Part shown: positions 6,162 through 6,733 of the stretch, one piece after another
Numbering within the stretch: the first letter of the stretch is position 1
Layout: each line of letters begins with the position of its first letter
From: Bacillota bacterium
GTDB taxonomy: Bacteria > Bacillota > Clostridia > Lachnospirales > Lachnospiraceae
Assembly (NCBI GenBank): GCA_023437885.1
Contig: JAEZFH010000402.1
Span: forward strand, 1 to 6,733
DNA: 6,733 nucleotides
Direction of reading: 5' to 3'
Notes under the pieces: model-generated
The model's input: the letters and a program-made list of their open reading frames with translations, nothing else
Database searches by the model: none
What the model was told of the DNA's origin: nothing
Program-made: the position numbers and the translations under genes

Positions 6162-6243
6162 GAATATTATACTCAGCGGCATATATCAAAGTTTACTATA
6201 AAAAATCTAATTTCTCAAGATTGGAATTATTTTAGAAAAGTAA

Positions 6244-6272
6244 TTGAAAGAAAGTGCATAAAATGATAAAAT
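6244..6272 (+). promoter_or_regulatory. Predicted sigma-A promoter of glgP
   Basis: TTGAAA (6244-6249), a 17-bp spacer and TAAAAT (6267-6272). Start near 6279 gives a leader of about 147 nt to the TTG start, or 60 nt to the in-frame ATG at 6339. Confidence 0.5.
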
Positions 6273-6331
6273 TTTGCTGTGATCTATGAAATACGACAAA
6301 ACTATTTAGGTCATGTTTCTTCCCAAGGAGA

Positions 6332-6351
6332 CCGCTGTATGGATATAGCGG
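6332..6351 (+). promoter_or_regulatory. Leader hairpin enclosing an in-frame ATG
   Basis: CCGCTGTA (6332-6339) pairs with TATAGCGG (6344-6351), eight pairs including one G-U, around a TGGA loop. The ATG at 6339-6341 sits at the top of the stem, 8 nt after AAGGAG (6325-6330). There is no T run, so it is not an intrinsic terminator. It could modulate use of this upstream start. Confidence 0.45.
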
Positions 6352-6410
6352 GAGAACAATTTTGGAGCGGGAGTATTTACTTGATCTTAAAGCTGCGTAT
6401 ATCACTACAG

Positions 6411-6416
6411 AAGGAG
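6411..6416 (+). promoter_or_regulatory. Ribosome binding site for the TTG start of glgP
   Basis: AAGGAG lies 9 nt before TTG 6426. CACT (6403-6406) could pair with AGTG (6415-6418), partly covering the site, but this four-pair stem is weak. The TTG places the N-terminus where homologues usually begin. Confidence 0.6.
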
Positions 6417-6425
6417 TGCATAAAT

Positions 6426-6733
6426 TTGGAAATCAATAAAGAAGAATTGAAAAAAAGTGTGGTCAATTATGTAAAATTATTGTACCGCAAATCCATAGAA
6501 GAAGTTACACCCCAGCAATTATTCCAGGTAGTTGCTTATTCTATCAAAGACATTTTAATCGACCAATGGATGGCAACCCATAAGGAATATGAAAAACAGG
6601 ATGTAAAGACCGTTTATTACCTATCCATGGAATTCCTGATGGGAAGGGCTCTGGGAAATATCATGATCAATCTTCGTGCCAATCAGGCAGTGGAAGAGGT
6701 GTTGAATGAATTGGGGCTGGATTTGAATATGAT
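6426..6733 (+). CDS. glgP: Glycogen/starch phosphorylase, N-terminal part (runs off the window)
   Basis: The first 102 residues of a glycogen (alpha-1,4-glucan) phosphorylase, the cytosolic PLP enzyme of glycosyltransferase family 35 that releases glucose-1-phosphate from glycogen or maltodextrins using phosphate. The fragment shows the family's N-terminal signature VYYLSMEFLMGRALGNIMINL (63-83), equivalent to VYYLSLEFYMGRTL in muscle phosphorylase. Before it, VNYVKLLYRKSIEEVTPQQLF (13-33) and IDQWMAT (45-51) fit the short bacterial N-terminus, which lacks the regulatory phosphorylation segment of animal enzymes. The PLP lysine and catalytic domain lie beyond the right edge. TTG 6426 is chosen by alignment with the usual N-terminus and AAGGAG 9 nt upstream. 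An in-frame ATG at 6339 with its own AAGGAG would add 29 residues (MDIAGEQFWSGSIYLI…). No neighbouring gene in the window belongs to glycogen metabolism. Confidence 0.92.
   Translation, partial: MEINKEELKKSVVNYVKLLYRKSIEEVTPQQLFQVVAYSIKDILIDQWMATHKEYEKQDVKTVYYLSMEFLMGRALGNIMINLRANQAVEEVLNELGLDLNM

Larger units (their letters stand above)
6095..6425. other. 331-bp divergent intergenic region
   Basis: This gap separates the small membrane protein gene from glgP. It holds a promoter for each side (6133-6161 on -, 6244-6272 on +), an AT-rich middle without further recognisable signals, and the long glgP leader with a hairpin at 6332-6351 and two ribosome binding sites (6325-6330 and 6411-6416). 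I could not match the leader to any riboswitch class I know. Confidence 0.6.

Noticed and set aside
6279..6425. glgP leader as a known riboswitch
   Set aside because: I compared it mentally with ZTP, THF, c-di-GMP, c-di-AMP, guanidine and T-box consensus features and found none of their conserved cores.

Overview
The window looks like a chromosomal segment from an anaerobic Firmicute of the Clostridia, most likely Lachnospiraceae. The grounds are moderately AT-rich DNA, strong AGGAGG-type ribosome binding sites, TTG starts, and the families present: a DUF6873-like domain, a clostridial Elp3-like radical SAM enzyme and a GlgP of clostridial type. The taxonomic assignment is inference from family resemblance; no search was run. 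I see no rRNA, tRNA, CRISPR array, phage gene or intact insertion sequence.

Left part (1-3296, + strand). A rho-independent terminator closes an upstream gene whose body lies outside the window. Next comes a 580-residue two-domain protein: an N-terminal domain resembling stand-alone clostridial DUF6873 (GME-fold) proteins, joined to a complete Elp3-like radical SAM enzyme with its CX3CX2C cluster motif. A TraB/PrgY-type membrane protein follows under its own promoter.

Middle part (3297-5686). A gene on the - strand encodes a YeiH-type putative sulfate exporter family protein (about ten membrane segments). It is divergent from a LysR-type regulator, the same pairing as yeiE/yeiH in enterobacteria. 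Their 175-bp shared intergenic region is very AT-rich. It holds a perfect 15-bp palindrome of the LysR T-N11-A form, a repeated 9-mer and a good promoter for the regulator. Between the convergent traB and yeiH genes lie a 20-bp hairpin and a perfect 16-bp tandem duplication.

Right part (5687-6733). There is a short intergenic stretch with possible transposase debris, then a small two-helix membrane protein of unknown function on the - strand, then a 331-bp divergent intergenic region. The start of a glycogen phosphorylase gene follows, with a roughly 145-nt leader, and runs off the end.

The genes do not form one pathway: apart from the regulator/transporter pair they look like independent transcription units. 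The most notable points are the DUF6873-radical SAM fusion with a perfect Shine-Dalgarno sequence at the domain junction, the operator architecture of the lysR/yeiH region, and the structured glgP leader with a second in-frame start. I found no convincing wholly new multi-gene system.
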